Part shown: positions 44,903-54,049 of the stretch, piece by piece | Layout of the letters: the number at the start of each line of letters is the position of its first letter | Numbering within the stretch: position 1 is the first letter of the stretch | From: Streptomyces dangxiongensis | GTDB lineage: Bacteria > Actinomycetota > Actinomycetes > Streptomycetales > Streptomycetaceae | Assembly: GCF_003675325.1 (NCBI RefSeq) | Contig: NZ_CP033073.1 | Coordinates: 7,936,001 to 8,000,000 of the forward strand | Direction of reading: 5' to 3' | DNA: 64,000 bases | The notes under the pieces: model-generated | Databases searched by the model: none | What the model saw: only the letters and a program-made list of their open reading frames with translations | Told to the model about the DNA's origin: nothing | Translations under genes and position numbers: made by a program

Positions 44903-45019
44903 CCGCCGCACCACTCCCAGACCTACGCCTGTGCACTCCCCTTGGGGTCCGCCCAGGACTCATCCCCCGCCCACAGAGGGCGCCTCTTCCGGGCGCGCTC
45001 GACATGGAGGTACACCACT

Positions 45020-45775
45020 GTGACCCAGACCATCGGATTCATCGGAAGCGGCATGATCGGCGGCTCGCTCGCCCGTCTCGCCGTCACCGCCGGCCTGAAC
45101 GTCGTCATGAGCAACTCCCGCCGCCCCGAGACCCTCGCCGACCTGATCGCCGAGCTCGGTGACCGGGCCCGCGCGGCCACCCCGGAGGAGGCGGCGAAGG
45201 CGGGCGACATCGTCGTGGCGACCGTCCCCCTGGGCGTCTACGACAGGCTCCCCGCCGACGCTCTCGCGGGAAAGACCGTGATCGACACCATGAACTACTA
45301 CCCGGACCGCGACGGCCGCATCGCCGAACTGGACAGCGCCGAAGTGTCCTCCAGTGAGCTGCTCCAGCGGCATCTGGCCGGCTCCCGTGTGGTCAAGGCG
45401 CTCCACAACATGGACTGGATCCGCCTGTACCGCCGGGCCCGTCCCGCCGGCGCACCGGACCGCAGTGCCCTGCCCGTGGCCGGCGATGACCCGGCCGCCA
45501 AGACGGAGGTCACTCGTCTGATGGACGTCCTGGGCTACGACGCCGTGGACATCGGCACTCTCGCCGACAGCTGGCGCTGCGAGCCCGGTACTCCCGTCTA
45601 TGTCCAGCCGTACCAGGGCCAGCGCCCGGCCTCGATCATGCGACAGGACTGGCACGAGCCGGAGTGGCAGCGGTGGTTCCGCGAGACCGAGGGCGAGCCG
45701 GTGCCCGCCGACCGGGTCAAGCAGCTCATCGACCAGGCGGTCCGAGGCTCCGTGGGCGGCTCCATCGGCGGCTGA
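45020..45775 (+). CDS. NAD(P)-binding F420-reductase-like oxidoreductase
   Basis: 251 residues from GTG 45020, with ggagg upstream. The N-terminal Rossmann motif GFIGSGMIGGSLARLAVTAG is followed by VVMSNSRRPETLADLI, a dinucleotide phosphate-type region, and ATVPLGVYDRLPADALAGKT, as in NADPH:F420 oxidoreductase-like and IlvC/6PGDH-like folds. The C-terminal part (SWRCEPGTPVYVQPYQG) is conserved in the actinobacterial subgroup. The actual substrate is uncertain. Confidence 0.8.
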   Translation: MTQTIGFIGSGMIGGSLARLAVTAGLNVVMSNSRRPETLADLIAELGDRARAATPEEAAKAGDIVVATVPLGVYDRLPADALAGKTVIDTMNYYPDRDGRIAELDSAEVSSSELLQRHLAGSRVVKALHNMDWIRLYRRARPAGAPDRSALPVAGDDPAAKTEVTRLMDVLGYDAVDIGTLADSWRCEPGTPVYVQPYQGQRPASIMRQDWHEPEWQRWFRETEGEPVPADRVKQLIDQAVRGSVGGSIGG

Positions 45776-46104
45776 CTGACACTCAGGCCGATGCGCTGTG
45801 GAGGCTGAGTCGCGGGCGGGAGATGACCTCGCGCCGTCTGGCCGACCTCTTGCAGTGCGACGCCTCAACCGCCACGTCGATGATTGACCGGCTGGAGAAG
45901 CGCGGCCTGGTCTGCCGCGTGCCCCACCCTGCCGACCGCCGCGCGAAAGTCATCCGGCTCACCCCCGAGGGATGCGCGCTGCGCGATCACCTCATCCAGC
46001 ACACCACCGAGCACTCACCCTTCGCCCTCCTCGACCACGAGAGCAGGCTGCGCCTGCACACGCTTCTCCCGCGAAGTGATCGACGGTCCCCGCCCGACAG
46101 ATGA
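45771..46104 (+). pseudogene. MarR family regulator, 5'-truncated
   Basis: In frame are LTDTQADALWRLSRGREMTS, RRLADLLQCDASTATSMIDR, then LEKRGLVCRVPHPADRRAKV, the winged helix of a MarR protein, down to the stop at 46104. The first dimerisation helix is missing because the frame emerges directly from the end of the preceding reductase gene, with no start codon. Probably a deletion remnant. Confidence 0.65.
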
Positions 46105-46142
46105 GGCCGCCAGCGCCAAGGACACTGTGAAAAGGAGCAGCA

Positions 46143-46966
46143 ATGAGCAGCGGGACCGCGGTCATCACGGGTGGAGCCTCGTCGGCCGGGACGCGACGCG
46201 CACCCGGGCCGCCGCCGACAACCTGCGCGGCCTGGCCCCTGCGGGCAGTGACGCGGTACCGCCGACGACGTACACCGCTGACCTGAAACAGTGGTCGCAG
46301 GTACGGGCACTGGCAGCGGAACTGGCCGCCGACAGATACCCGGTGGACGTCCTCATCAACAACGCAGGGGCGGCGTTCCCCCGGTACGAGCAGACGCCGG
46401 ATGGCGTGGAGTGCACCTACGCGCTCAATCACCACGCCCCGTTCTTGCTCACCCACGCCCTCCTGGCCGAAGGAGTGCTCACGCTCGAAGCGCGGATCAT
46501 CAACATGTCCTCGTTCGTGGAAAAGCGCGGCAAGCTCGATGCTACCGATCCGGATGTCACGGGAACATCGTGGTGCAAGCGCTTCTACAACCAGATCAAC
46601 GTCTACGCGACGAGCAAACTCGTCAGCCTCCTGGCCGCGCGTGAACTCGCACACCGCCTGCCCGACGGTATGAGCCTCTACAACGCCAATCCCGGCATGG
46701 TTAAGGGCACCGCGATGAACAGCAACGCCGGCGGCCTGATGCGGCTGACCGCCCCGCTGTTCCGCCCGTTCGCCATCATTCCGGACGAAGGTGTGCAGAC
46801 CCCAGTCTGGCTCGCCAGCGCCTCGCCCGCACCGCGCCCCAGCGGTGGCTTCTTCAGCGAGTCCCAGCCGGACACCCCTTCGCGCCTGGCCCTGAACGGC
46901 GCCCTCGCCCGCACCGTCTACACCAAAACCGCAGCCCTCCTCGGGGTGGAGCCCCTCGCGAGGTAG
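46143..46966 (+). pseudogene. Retinol-dehydrogenase-like SDR with N-terminal deletion
   Basis: The start (ATG 46143, SSGTAVITGGASS) is in one frame; the rest (LVGRDATRTRAAADNLRGLA, DVLINNAGAAFPRYEQTPDG, then YATSKLVSLLAARELAHRL with the YxxxK catalytic pair) is in another. The junction at about 46185 removes the end of the GxxxGxG motif and roughly 15-20 residues. Cofactor binding is lost, so this is likely inactive. Confidence 0.7.
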
Positions 46967-46984
46967 GGCCGACCCGGAACCGGT

Positions 46985-47140
46985 TGTCACGCCGGGGTTG
47001 CGGCTGCCTCGTTCTGCGGGGTATCCGGGCCTGGCACCGTAGCCCCGGATGGACAGGTCCAGGTCGAGGCGGCTGTTCATGTCCAGCTCGAACCGGCCGT
47101 ACGGATTCACATGGGTCCAGAACAGCGGCGGCAGTGAGCC
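46985..47140 (-). pseudogene. Possible Tn3-family transposase, C-terminal fragment
   Basis: The minus-strand frame reads LPPLFWTHVNPYGRFELDMN and SRLDLDLSIRG. The HVNPYGRFELDM pattern resembles the extreme C-terminus of Tn3-family TnpA proteins. Only about 35 residues are recognisable. Confidence 0.45.
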
Positions 47141-47150
47141 ACTTCCAACC

Positions 47151-47270
47151 TCAGGTTGAGGCGTGGTGAAGGACGAGGACGGCCTTGACGATGGCGGTGA
47201 TTCGGTTGGTGCTGCAACGGAGCTTTCGCAGGAGGCGCCAGCCCTCGAGAGTGGCCATCGCCTGCCCGCC
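47151..47270 (-). pseudogene. IS5-type transposase, C-terminal fragment
   Basis: Reads GGQAMATLEGWRLLRKLRCS, then TNRITAIVKAVLVLHHAST and a stop. Nearly the same tail, in the same orientation, occurs at 56161-56330. The catalytic domain is absent. Confidence 0.7.
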
Positions 47271-47771
47271 GAGGCAGCGGGGTCGCCGCATCGCAGGTGG
47301 GCCAGGGCCAGGGTCACCGCGCGCTCCGGGTCCTTCCCTGGGCCGGGGTTCGCCGACCAGTTCGGTCTCGATGTCGTGGGACCGCGACCCCAGCGTCACA
47401 CGGGGCCCGGTTGAGGCTCGTCGAAGGCGGCAGACCTTGCGCCATCGTGACGCGTGCACGAGCCGGTCGTGATCCCGTCTCCACTGGCTGGGCCGTCGGC
47501 TGCGGTCGCCAACACCAAGGTCCAAAACAACCCGGGCATCGCGCCAGCGAACCCGGCCATGACACAATCGAAACTGATCCGTGGTCAATGTCCGCCACGG
47601 TCGCTGAGGTACCCGACGACACGCTGTTGCGCCCCATGCTCGCCCACCGTCTCCTGGGCGAGCCGACTGTACGGACACGTGCGGTCCCTGCGTGAACCGC
47701 CGCGCAGCTCGCCGCTCCACAGCTCGGGTATCGGAACGTCCAAGCAAACTACCTCTGGCTGGGAGCTCGTA
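47271..47771. other. Gap upstream of the VanZ gene
   Basis: About 500 bases with no recognisable gene on either strand; open frames lack motifs and codon bias. Confidence 0.4.
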
Positions 47772-48338
47772 ATGGCGCGGATAGTCCTGCATGACAAGAC
47801 CGCTAAGGATCCTGGGGAGTGGGTCCCCGGAAAACCTCCCATGTCTACGTTCGGTCGGGTGCTGGCCATGATGCTGGCTTTCGCGGGGACGGTCGTATTC
47901 GCGGTGGTTCTGGCCCGGCTGACTCTGGAGCCCTCGGCAGCGTCCGTGCCGCTGACGCACAATAACCTGCGCCCTGGTGACTCCATCCGTGCGTACCTCG
48001 CGCAGCCCATGGCCCCTGACACAGTCAAGCAGCTCGGCGGCAATATCGTGATGGGGATACCGTTCGGTGTGCTGTTGCCGGTACTGGTACCCCGAACGCG
48101 AGGACTGGTCCGCGTAGCGGCGGCCACCGCTCTCGTGATGATCCTCGTCGAACTCGTCCAAGGCGCCCTCATTACCGGGCGCGCCTTCGACGTCGACGAT
48201 GTACTGCTCAACACCACGGGTGCCCTCATGGGTTACCTGCTGATCGGCCGCCGGATGGGTCTCGCAGTGCATCCCCGACGCCGCCACTGGTGGCACCGGT
48301 TCACCAAACGCCAGCTGACTGCTGAAGACCCGGCATAG
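47772..48338 (+). CDS. VanZ family membrane protein
   Basis: 188 residues from ATG 47772. Four hydrophobic segments (MLAFAGTVVFAVVLARLT, VMGIPFGVLLPVLVP, AAATALVMILVELVQGALIT, LLNTTGALMGYLLIG) and the VanZ hallmark GNIVMGIPFG…ELVQ…FDVDDVLLNTTG. VanZ proteins are linked to teicoplanin and lipoglycopeptide tolerance in some bacteria, but most Streptomyces members are uncharacterised. ATG 47841 is an alternative start. Confidence 0.8.
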   Translation: MARIVLHDKTAKDPGEWVPGKPPMSTFGRVLAMMLAFAGTVVFAVVLARLTLEPSAASVPLTHNNLRPGDSIRAYLAQPMAPDTVKQLGGNIVMGIPFGVLLPVLVPRTRGLVRVAAATALVMILVELVQGALITGRAFDVDDVLLNTTGALMGYLLIGRRMGLAVHPRRRHWWHRFTKRQLTAEDPA

Positions 48339-48339
48339 G

Positions 48340-49118
48340 TGCGCCGCGCCCCCTGTTCCGCCGCCCCTCGCCGGAGCGACCGTGCTACTCGCCGCCTGGG
48401 CGAGGGTAGTGGTGCGGCCGGTGTACTGAAGGCGGCCATCGTCGTCGAACCTGCCGAGCAGCAGACTGCTGGGGGCGGCCAGGGAGCCGGTGACCGCGCC
48501 GACGATCGCCTCGGTCGTCTCGCGCACCTTGTACTTCCGCCACCCGCGTACTCCAGGTTCGTACACGCTGTCCAGCCGCTTGAAATAGCACGCCCTCCAT
48601 CCCGACGGACGTCCACGTCTCCACTCACGCACGGTGTCCGGATCGGTGGTCGACGGGCACAGAGCCCACGGCGCCGACAGCCGGCGGGCGGCGAACACGG
48701 ACTCCAGCGCGGCCCTGCGCCGCCGGTACGGCCAGGAGGTCGTTTCCATCCCGGACAGCCTCAGCAGATCGAACGCGACGAAGTGGGCCGGCCACTCCTC
48801 TGCCGCCCGGGCCGCCCCGGCACCGCGCCGGGCAAGCCTGTTCTGCAGCCGCTCGAACGCGAGGCGGCCCGCGGCGTCCCATACGACCAACTCGCCGTCC
48901 AGCGCGGTCGCGTCCGGCAACTGCACGGCCCCGGCCCCAATCTCCGGAAACGCCGGAAGCATCTCGGTGCCGCGCCTGGAGCGCAGCACCACCCGACCTG
49001 CATCGACGGAGACCAGGGCTCGGAATCCATCCCGCTTCGGCTCACCCGCCCACCCCGTCAGCAGCGCAGGGTCGGACACAGGGGCGGCGAGCATCGGTTC
49101 CGGCAGTGTCCACGTCAC
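48340..49118 (-). pseudogene. ATP-dependent DNA ligase, frameshifted and 3'-truncated
   Basis: Starts at GTG 49118 (VTWTLPEPMLAAPVSDPALL). The nucleotidyl-lysine motif is GEPKRDGFRALVSV (KxDG), followed by TALDGELVVWDAAGRLAFE and FVAFDLLRLSG. Between about 48570 and 48630 two compensating shifts garble the IEGLVAKR-type motif (one frame reads GMEGVLF). Then VYEPGVRGWRKYKVRE and SSLLLGRFDDDGRLQYTGRT follow. It loses its C-terminal OB-domain end at about 48340, where it meets the VanZ gene. Distinct from the ligase fragment at 15870. Confidence 0.75.
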
Positions 49119-49393
49119 AGCCCATGCCTTGCACCCAGCCCGCCCGCCGGCGTACCGAGTGCGCGTACGCACCCGACTACCGGCCCGACCACGGCAGGTC
49201 AGCGCACTACAACATCTCGCCGGGGGCTGTGTGCTGAGCTCCTGGCGTCGTCAAGGCAGCGCAGCCGGACACCGGGCTGCCCGGATCCCGTGTCGTACGG
49301 TCTGATGTCGTGGCCGCCCACCGTCCGCAACGGATCTCACCGAAACCGGCGGTGCCGCCGGTACGGCCGGGAGATCTGAGCCGATACCGGGAA
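49119..49393. other. Spacer between ligase remnant and desaturase gene end
   Basis: No gene or clear terminator recognised. Confidence 0.3.
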
Positions 49394-50512
49394 TCAGGCC
49401 GCGACGAGCTCCTGCTCGCGGTCCGGCGTTTCGACCTTGGGCTTCGCGTTCGGCAGCGAGAGCCGGAAGACCTTGTGCCACGCGGAGAACACCTGCTTGG
49501 GCAGCGGCCCGGTGACGTACTCCAGCTCGTACTTCTCGAACAGCGCGCGCACCTTCACAGCGACCTCGGCGTACCGGTTGCTCGGCAGGTCCGGGAACAG
49601 GTGGTGCTCGATCTGGTGCGACAGGTTGCCGGTCATGAAGTGCATGGCCCTGCTGCCGCTGATGTTCGCCGAGCCCATCATCTGGCGCAGGTACCACTGG
49701 CCGCGCGTCTCGCCCTTGATCGACCGGCGCTCGAAGACCTGTACGCCCTCGGGGAAGTGCCCGCACATGATCACCGAGTGGGTCCAGATGTTGCGGACCA
49801 GGTTCGCGGTGAACGTGGCGCCGAGCGTGGTGAGGAACGACGGGCCCGACAGCAGCGGGTGGATCACGTAGTCCTTGAGCACCTGCTTGCGGATCTTGCG
49901 GCCGACGGCCCTGGCCTGAGCGCGGAACTCCGGGCTCTTGCGGCGGCGCTTGTGCAGGTTCTTGCCGAGTTCCAGGTCGTACGCTGCGATGCCGTACTCG
50001 AAGAAGCAGGCGTTGATGAAGTTCCACAGCGGCTGGCCGAGGTGGAACGGGTGCCACTTCTGGTCCTCGTCGACGCGCATGATGCCGTAGCCGAGGTCGT
50101 TGTCCTTGCCGATCACGTTGGTGTACGTGTGGTGCAGCTCGTTGTGCGAGTGCTTCCACTGCTCGGACGGCGAGACGTGGTCCCACTCCCACGTGGTGGA
50201 GTGGATCTTCGGGTCTCGCATCCAGTCCCACTGGCCGTGCAGGACGTTGTGGCCGATCTCCATGTTGTCCATGATCTTCGCCACGGACAGACCGGCGGTG
50301 CCGAGCAGCCACGCGGGCGGGAAGATCGAGAACAGCAGCACGCCCCTGCTGACCGCCTCGAGCTTGCGCTGCGCCGAGATGACCTTACGGATGTAGGCGG
50401 CGTCTTTCTCGCCGCGGCTGGCGATCACCTCGTCGCGGATCGCGTCCAGCTCGCGGCCGAGCTCCTCGATCTGCTCCGCGGTCAGGTGGGCGGTGGGGTC
50501 GATGGCGGTCAA
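49394..50512 (-). CDS. Fatty acid desaturase (DesA3-like, membrane)
   Basis: 372 residues. All three histidine boxes are present: HNVLHGQ, HNELHHTYTN and HQIEHHLFP. Together they bind the di-iron centre of membrane acyl-CoA/lipid desaturases. Hydrophobic parts include GVLLFSIFPPAWLLGTAGL. It lies seven bases downstream of a ferredoxin reductase gene, which supplies electrons; this pairing matches mycobacterial DesA3 with its oxidoreductase Rv3230c. Confidence 0.9.
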   Translation of the reverse strand: MTAIDPTAHLTAEQIEELGRELDAIRDEVIASRGEKDAAYIRKVISAQRKLEAVSRGVLLFSIFPPAWLLGTAGLSVAKIMDNMEIGHNVLHGQWDWMRDPKIHSTTWEWDHVSPSEQWKHSHNELHHTYTNVIGKDNDLGYGIMRVDEDQKWHPFHLGQPLWNFINACFFEYGIAAYDLELGKNLHKRRRKSPEFRAQARAVGRKIRKQVLKDYVIHPLLSGPSFLTTLGATFTANLVRNIWTHSVIMCGHFPEGVQVFERRSIKGETRGQWYLRQMMGSANISGSRAMHFMTGNLSHQIEHHLFPDLPSNRYAEVAVKVRALFEKYELEYVTGPLPKQVFSAWHKVFRLSLPNAKPKVETPDREQELVAA

Positions 50513-50519
50513 GGTGCTC

Positions 50520-51575
50520 CTACCGTTCGATGTCGCAGGGGCCCGCCGCGGCGGACACGCAGGTCTGGATGAGGACGCCCGGCTCTGCCTCGGTGATCTC
50601 GCCGGTGCGCAGGTCGCGGACGGCGCCGGCCTTGAGCGGCGTGATGCAGCCGAAGCAGATGCCCATGCGGCACCCGGAGGGCATGAGCACGCCGGCCTCC
50701 TCGCCCACGTCCAGCAACGGCGTGGCGCCGTCCGCGTCGACGGTCTTGCCGGTGGCGCTGAACGTGACCTCGCCGCCGTCGCCGGCGACGACGATGCTGG
50801 GGCGGAAGCGTTCGGTGTGCAGGCGCTCTTGTACGCCGTGCTCGCTCCAGTGCTCCTCGGCGGCGTCGAGCAGGCCCGCGGGCCCGCAGGCCCAGGTCTC
50901 GCGCTCGGCCCAGTCGGGCACGAGTTCGTCGAGACGGGCGATGTCGAGCATGCCGTCTGTGTCGGTGTGCACCTCGGTGAGCCGCAGCTTCCTGTCCGCG
51001 ACCAGGTCGTGCAGTTCGTTGCGGAAGATCACGTCTTGCGGCTGTGGCGCGCAGTGGACCATGACGACGTCGTCGAACTCGGTGTCGCGCAGCATGCCCA
51101 TCACGGGCGTGATGCCGCTGCCGGCCGTCAGGTAGAGCACCTTGGCGGGCTTGGCCTGCGGCAGCACGAAGTCACCGGTCGGCTGGTCCAGCTCGATCAG
51201 CGTGCCAGGTTTCGCCCTGCGGACCAGGTGGTTGCTGACCTTGCCGTCCGGGATCGCCTTCACGGTGATCGTGACGCGGCCGTCCCGGCGGTTCGTCGGC
51301 GAGGTGATGGAGTAGGCACGCCACAGGCGCACCCCGTCGACGTCGACCCCGATACGCACGTACTGACCGGCTGTGTGGCCGCGCCAGCCCCGTCCCGGCC
51401 TGATCACGACAGTCGCGGCGTCACCCGTCTCGGGGTGCACGGCCTCGATGCGCCCACGCAGGTCAGCGCCCGCACGCAGCGGGCTGACCAGGTCGAGGTA
51501 GTCCGACGGCAGCAGCGGCGTCGTGACCATCTCCAGCAGTTTCCACGCCCTGCTGCGGAGGGCTGCACTTGTCAT
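50520..51575 (-). CDS. Ferredoxin reductase with 2Fe-2S domain (desaturase partner)
   Basis: 352 residues from ATG 51575. An FAD-binding domain (RLWRAYSITSPTNRRDG, with RxYS) is followed by an NAD(P)-binding domain (VLYLTAGSGITPVMGMLRDT; ETWACGPAGLLDAAEEHW). The C-terminal plant-type ferredoxin cluster has CRMGICFGC and a final TCVSAA. First gene of the operon with the desaturase. The 87-base divergent region faces a PucR-type regulator. Confidence 0.9.
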   Translation of the reverse strand: MTSAALRSRAWKLLEMVTTPLLPSDYLDLVSPLRAGADLRGRIEAVHPETGDAATVVIRPGRGWRGHTAGQYVRIGVDVDGVRLWRAYSITSPTNRRDGRVTITVKAIPDGKVSNHLVRRAKPGTLIELDQPTGDFVLPQAKPAKVLYLTAGSGITPVMGMLRDTEFDDVVMVHCAPQPQDVIFRNELHDLVADRKLRLTEVHTDTDGMLDIARLDELVPDWAERETWACGPAGLLDAAEEHWSEHGVQERLHTERFRPSIVVAGDGGEVTFSATGKTVDADGATPLLDVGEEAGVLMPSGCRMGICFGCITPLKAGAVRDLRTGEITEAEPGVLIQTCVSAAAGPCDIER

Positions 51576-51662
51576 GGCTCCAGCTTGCTGCGCCTCAAGG
51601 CGTAAAGTCCTGACCGCAGGACGTAAATCTGGTCGGCTGAATTGTTCGCAGGGAACAAAAAC
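51576..51662. promoter_or_regulatory. Divergent control region, reductase-desaturase operon and regulator
   Basis: Contains the palindrome gtcctg-accg-caggac (51607-51622), flanked by cgtaaa on one side and cgtaaat on the other. A second symmetric site, gttc-gcagg-gaac, lies near 51643-51655. Both are good operator candidates for the PucR-type regulator at 51663. Confidence 0.55.
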
Positions 51663-52802
51663 GTGAGCCACGCAATCCGGAGGGCCAGCGAACTGACCCT
51701 CGATGAGACGACGGTCACCGCACTTCGGGCCGCGCTGAAGACCACCGCCGACGAGGTCGTCCAGGCGATCATCGACGAGGTACCTCCCTACGCCAACGCC
51801 CTTTCGGGCCACATGGGCGCCACCATCCGCCGAGCCGTCCGCACCGCCCTGGGGCACTACCTGGACCTCGCGAGCGGGAACGCCACAGGCGGCGACGCCG
51901 GTGACGCAGCCTACGAGCTGGGCCGCGGCGAGGTGCGCGACGGCCGTTCGATGGACGCCCTGCTCAGCGCCTACCGCGTCGGCGCCCGCGTGGCCTGGCG
52001 ATGCCTGGCAGCGGGTGCCGTACCCGCAGGTCTGCCCGCCGCCGAGGTCGCCAAGTTCGCCGAGCTGACCTTCGCCTACATCGACGAGCTCTCCGCCGCG
52101 AGCGCCGCGGGCCACGCCGACGAACTGGCCGCCCAGGGCAGGGCCCATGAGCGTCACCTGGAACACCTGGCCCGCGACCTCCTCGCCGGCGCGAGCCCGG
52201 ACGTGCTGCTGGCCTCCGTTCAACGGGCCGGGTGGCAGCCTCCGGTTTCGCTGACCGCGGTCCTGCTGCCCGCCGCCCAGGCCCGTCCTGCCTACCGCGC
52301 GCTCGACCCGAGGACCCTCGTCCTCGACGATCTGCCGGACGCCACCGGTGTGCTGCTCGTCCCCGATGCCGACCGATCACATCTCTTGCGGCAGCTAACC
52401 GACCGCACCGCCGTGGTCGGCCCGGCCCGGCCATGGACTCGTGCGTCCGCCTCGTACGCGCGAGCCGTACGCGCGCGCTCCCTCTCCTCCGATATCCGCG
52501 ACACCGAGGACCACCTGCCCGAGCTGGTGCTGAGCGCCGACGCGGACGCGTTCGCGGACCTGCGTGCCCGAGCCCTCGCACCGTTGCGGAACCTGCCCGT
52601 CGCGACGGCACGGCGACTGGAGGAGACGTTGCGGGCGTGGCTGCTGCACCAGGGCAGGCGGGACGAGGTGGCGGCGGCGTTGTTCGTCCATCCCCAGACG
52701 GTCCGGTACCGGATGTCGCAGCTACGGGAGCTGTTTCCGGATCTCGCATCGCCACACCGGGTCCTTGAACTGACGCTGGCGGTCGGTCTTCGGGTCAGTT
52801 GA
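51663..52802 (+). CDS. PucR/CdaR-type transcriptional regulator
   Basis: 379 residues from GTG 51663. The N-terminal helical sensor region (residues 5-160; TTADEVVQAIIDEVPPYANA, LLSAYRVGARVAWRCLAAGA) resembles the RsbT co-antagonist-like domain. It is followed by a GGDEF-like middle and a C-terminal PucR-type helix-turn-helix (ETLRAWLLHQGRRDEVAAAL, FVHPQTVRYRMSQLRELF). Divergent from the reductase-desaturase operon, so it probably controls desaturase expression. Confidence 0.85.
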   Translation: MSHAIRRASELTLDETTVTALRAALKTTADEVVQAIIDEVPPYANALSGHMGATIRRAVRTALGHYLDLASGNATGGDAGDAAYELGRGEVRDGRSMDALLSAYRVGARVAWRCLAAGAVPAGLPAAEVAKFAELTFAYIDELSAASAAGHADELAAQGRAHERHLEHLARDLLAGASPDVLLASVQRAGWQPPVSLTAVLLPAAQARPAYRALDPRTLVLDDLPDATGVLLVPDADRSHLLRQLTDRTAVVGPARPWTRASASYARAVRARSLSSDIRDTEDHLPELVLSADADAFADLRARALAPLRNLPVATARRLEETLRAWLLHQGRRDEVAAALFVHPQTVRYRMSQLRELFPDLASPHRVLELTLAVGLRVS

Positions 52803-53351
52803 CGCGTACTTCGACCGTCCACGACCGCGTCCGCGAGCGGTCCAGGAATCGTGCCTCGTTCCCGGTGCCATCAGTCTGGCTCATGCGGCCCGGGGAAGAG
52901 AGGTATTAGCCGGCTGAGACCGGGGGTCGATGTGAAGACCAGACAAGGCCTCGGGAAGCCCGTCGGGGGCGCTGTCTCTGAGAAGCGCGGTGGCGGATAG
53001 GGCTCGACTGGATCCGGTGGACGATGCGCACCGGCCCGCTCATCGAGCATCTGGTTGGTGATCTGGGCCACTACGCCCTGGAAAACGGCTTTCATGTCGT
53101 CGTGGAGCGCTGTCCTGGCACGAGCTGACCCACGGGCGCGCGGCGGGCTGCAGCCGGGTGACCGGCGGGGCGGCCAGGCCGGGTCACCAGGGGCGGGGGG
53201 CCGGGCCGCTCGCGCCGGGGACCACCGTGGTTCTGCGACGGCCCCCTGCCTCCCTTCCGACAGGTCAACCGGACGACCGACCGGGCCGGCCTGGCACACC
53301 GCGCGAGGGATGATGGGGATGGAATGACGGAACGTGAGATCAGGAGCTTCC
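52803..53351. other. Gene-poor region with a kinase-like scrap
   Basis: About 550 bases. Apart from the short frame at 53024-53128, no coding sequence is supported. Confidence 0.4.
53024..53128 (+). pseudogene. P-loop kinase-like fragment
   Basis: 34 codons: MRTGPLIEHLVGDLGHYALE, then NGFHVVVERCPGTS and a stop. The ALENGFHVVVE pattern resembles the second strand region of small P-loop kinases common in Streptomyces. Truncated at both ends. Confidence 0.4.
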
Positions 53352-53690
53352 ATGACGAAGCGGGTTCACCGACCCCGTGAGGACGCGGAGTTCAATTTCA
53401 TCCTCGGGATGAGCGGAGTTCCGGTCCTCGCATACTTCACCGGGACATGGCCCAAGGCAATCGAGCCCTGCCGGGTGATGGACCTCGTCGTGGGTGGCAT
53501 CGCCGACGACTACACGGGCCGCCTGACGGCCGTCCGGGCCGACATCACGCGTTGTCCGGCCGCAACCGAGCGATACGGGATCACCGGAGCCCCGTCCTAC
53601 GTCCTGCTGAAGGAGGGAGAGGCGGTGGCGCACGGCACGGGGCCTACGACCATCGCCGAGGTACGGAAGTTCCTGGACGGCCACCTCTGA
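53352..53690 (+). CDS. Thioredoxin-fold protein without CxxC
   Basis: 112 residues from ATG 53352, after caggag. The thioredoxin fold is clear: VPVLAYFTGTWPKAIEPCRV, LTAVRADITRCPAATERYGI and TGAPSYVLLKEGEAVAHGTG with the cis-Pro loop. The active-site W-C-G-P-C is replaced by W-P-K-A-I-E-P-C, leaving one cysteine. It cannot act as a normal dithiol reductase; a monothiol, glutathionylation or scaffold role is possible. Confidence 0.8.
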   Translation: MTKRVHRPREDAEFNFILGMSGVPVLAYFTGTWPKAIEPCRVMDLVVGGIADDYTGRLTAVRADITRCPAATERYGITGAPSYVLLKEGEAVAHGTGPTTIAEVRKFLDGHL

Positions 53691-53995
53691 GCGGCCGCTG
53701 CGGCACGTGGCCGCGACGCCCGTCACGTCTCGTCTGTGGGAGCTGCGCGCCGCCTGAGACACCTTGGGGCTGAGAGATCCCCACAGGTCACATAACGCAG
53801 GGCCCGCTCGGGGTGGTCTGGGGCCTGTACGTCCCCGTACACCGCGACCCGACCACCGGCATCGTCCTGGCGGAGGTCCGGGTCACCATCCCGCGCCAGC
53901 GGTAGCCGCCGACCGCCCCGCGCGGTCCGGCCACCACTGCAACACCACACTGCAGCACCCGAGGTGTGTTGCACACCTGACCTGCCGAGTCAGGT
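53691..53995. other. Region holding a short unassigned gene end
   Basis: At 53801-53905 a plus-strand frame without a start reads QGPLGVVWGLYVPVHRDPTT and ends VRVTIPRQR-stop with good codon bias. It is the last part of an unknown gene. The rest shows nothing. Confidence 0.35.
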
Positions 53996-54037
53996 CGAAG
54001 GGGCAGGCTGCCAACACCTTGGCAGCCCGCCCCTTCG
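53996..54037 (-). terminator. Hairpin terminator of the minus-strand gene remnant
   Basis: Inverted repeat cgaaggggc-a-ggctgccaa and ttggcagcc-c-gccccttcg, an 18-pair stem with one internal mismatch and loop cacc. It lies just after the stop at 54050. Confidence 0.75.
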
Positions 54038-54049
54038 TCAAGGCTTCCG

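Noticed and set aside
47151..49172. One continuous 673-codon minus-strand gene including the DNA ligase
   Set aside because: Only the first 260 codons match ligase; the remainder is antisense to the VanZ gene and then joins an IS5 tail.
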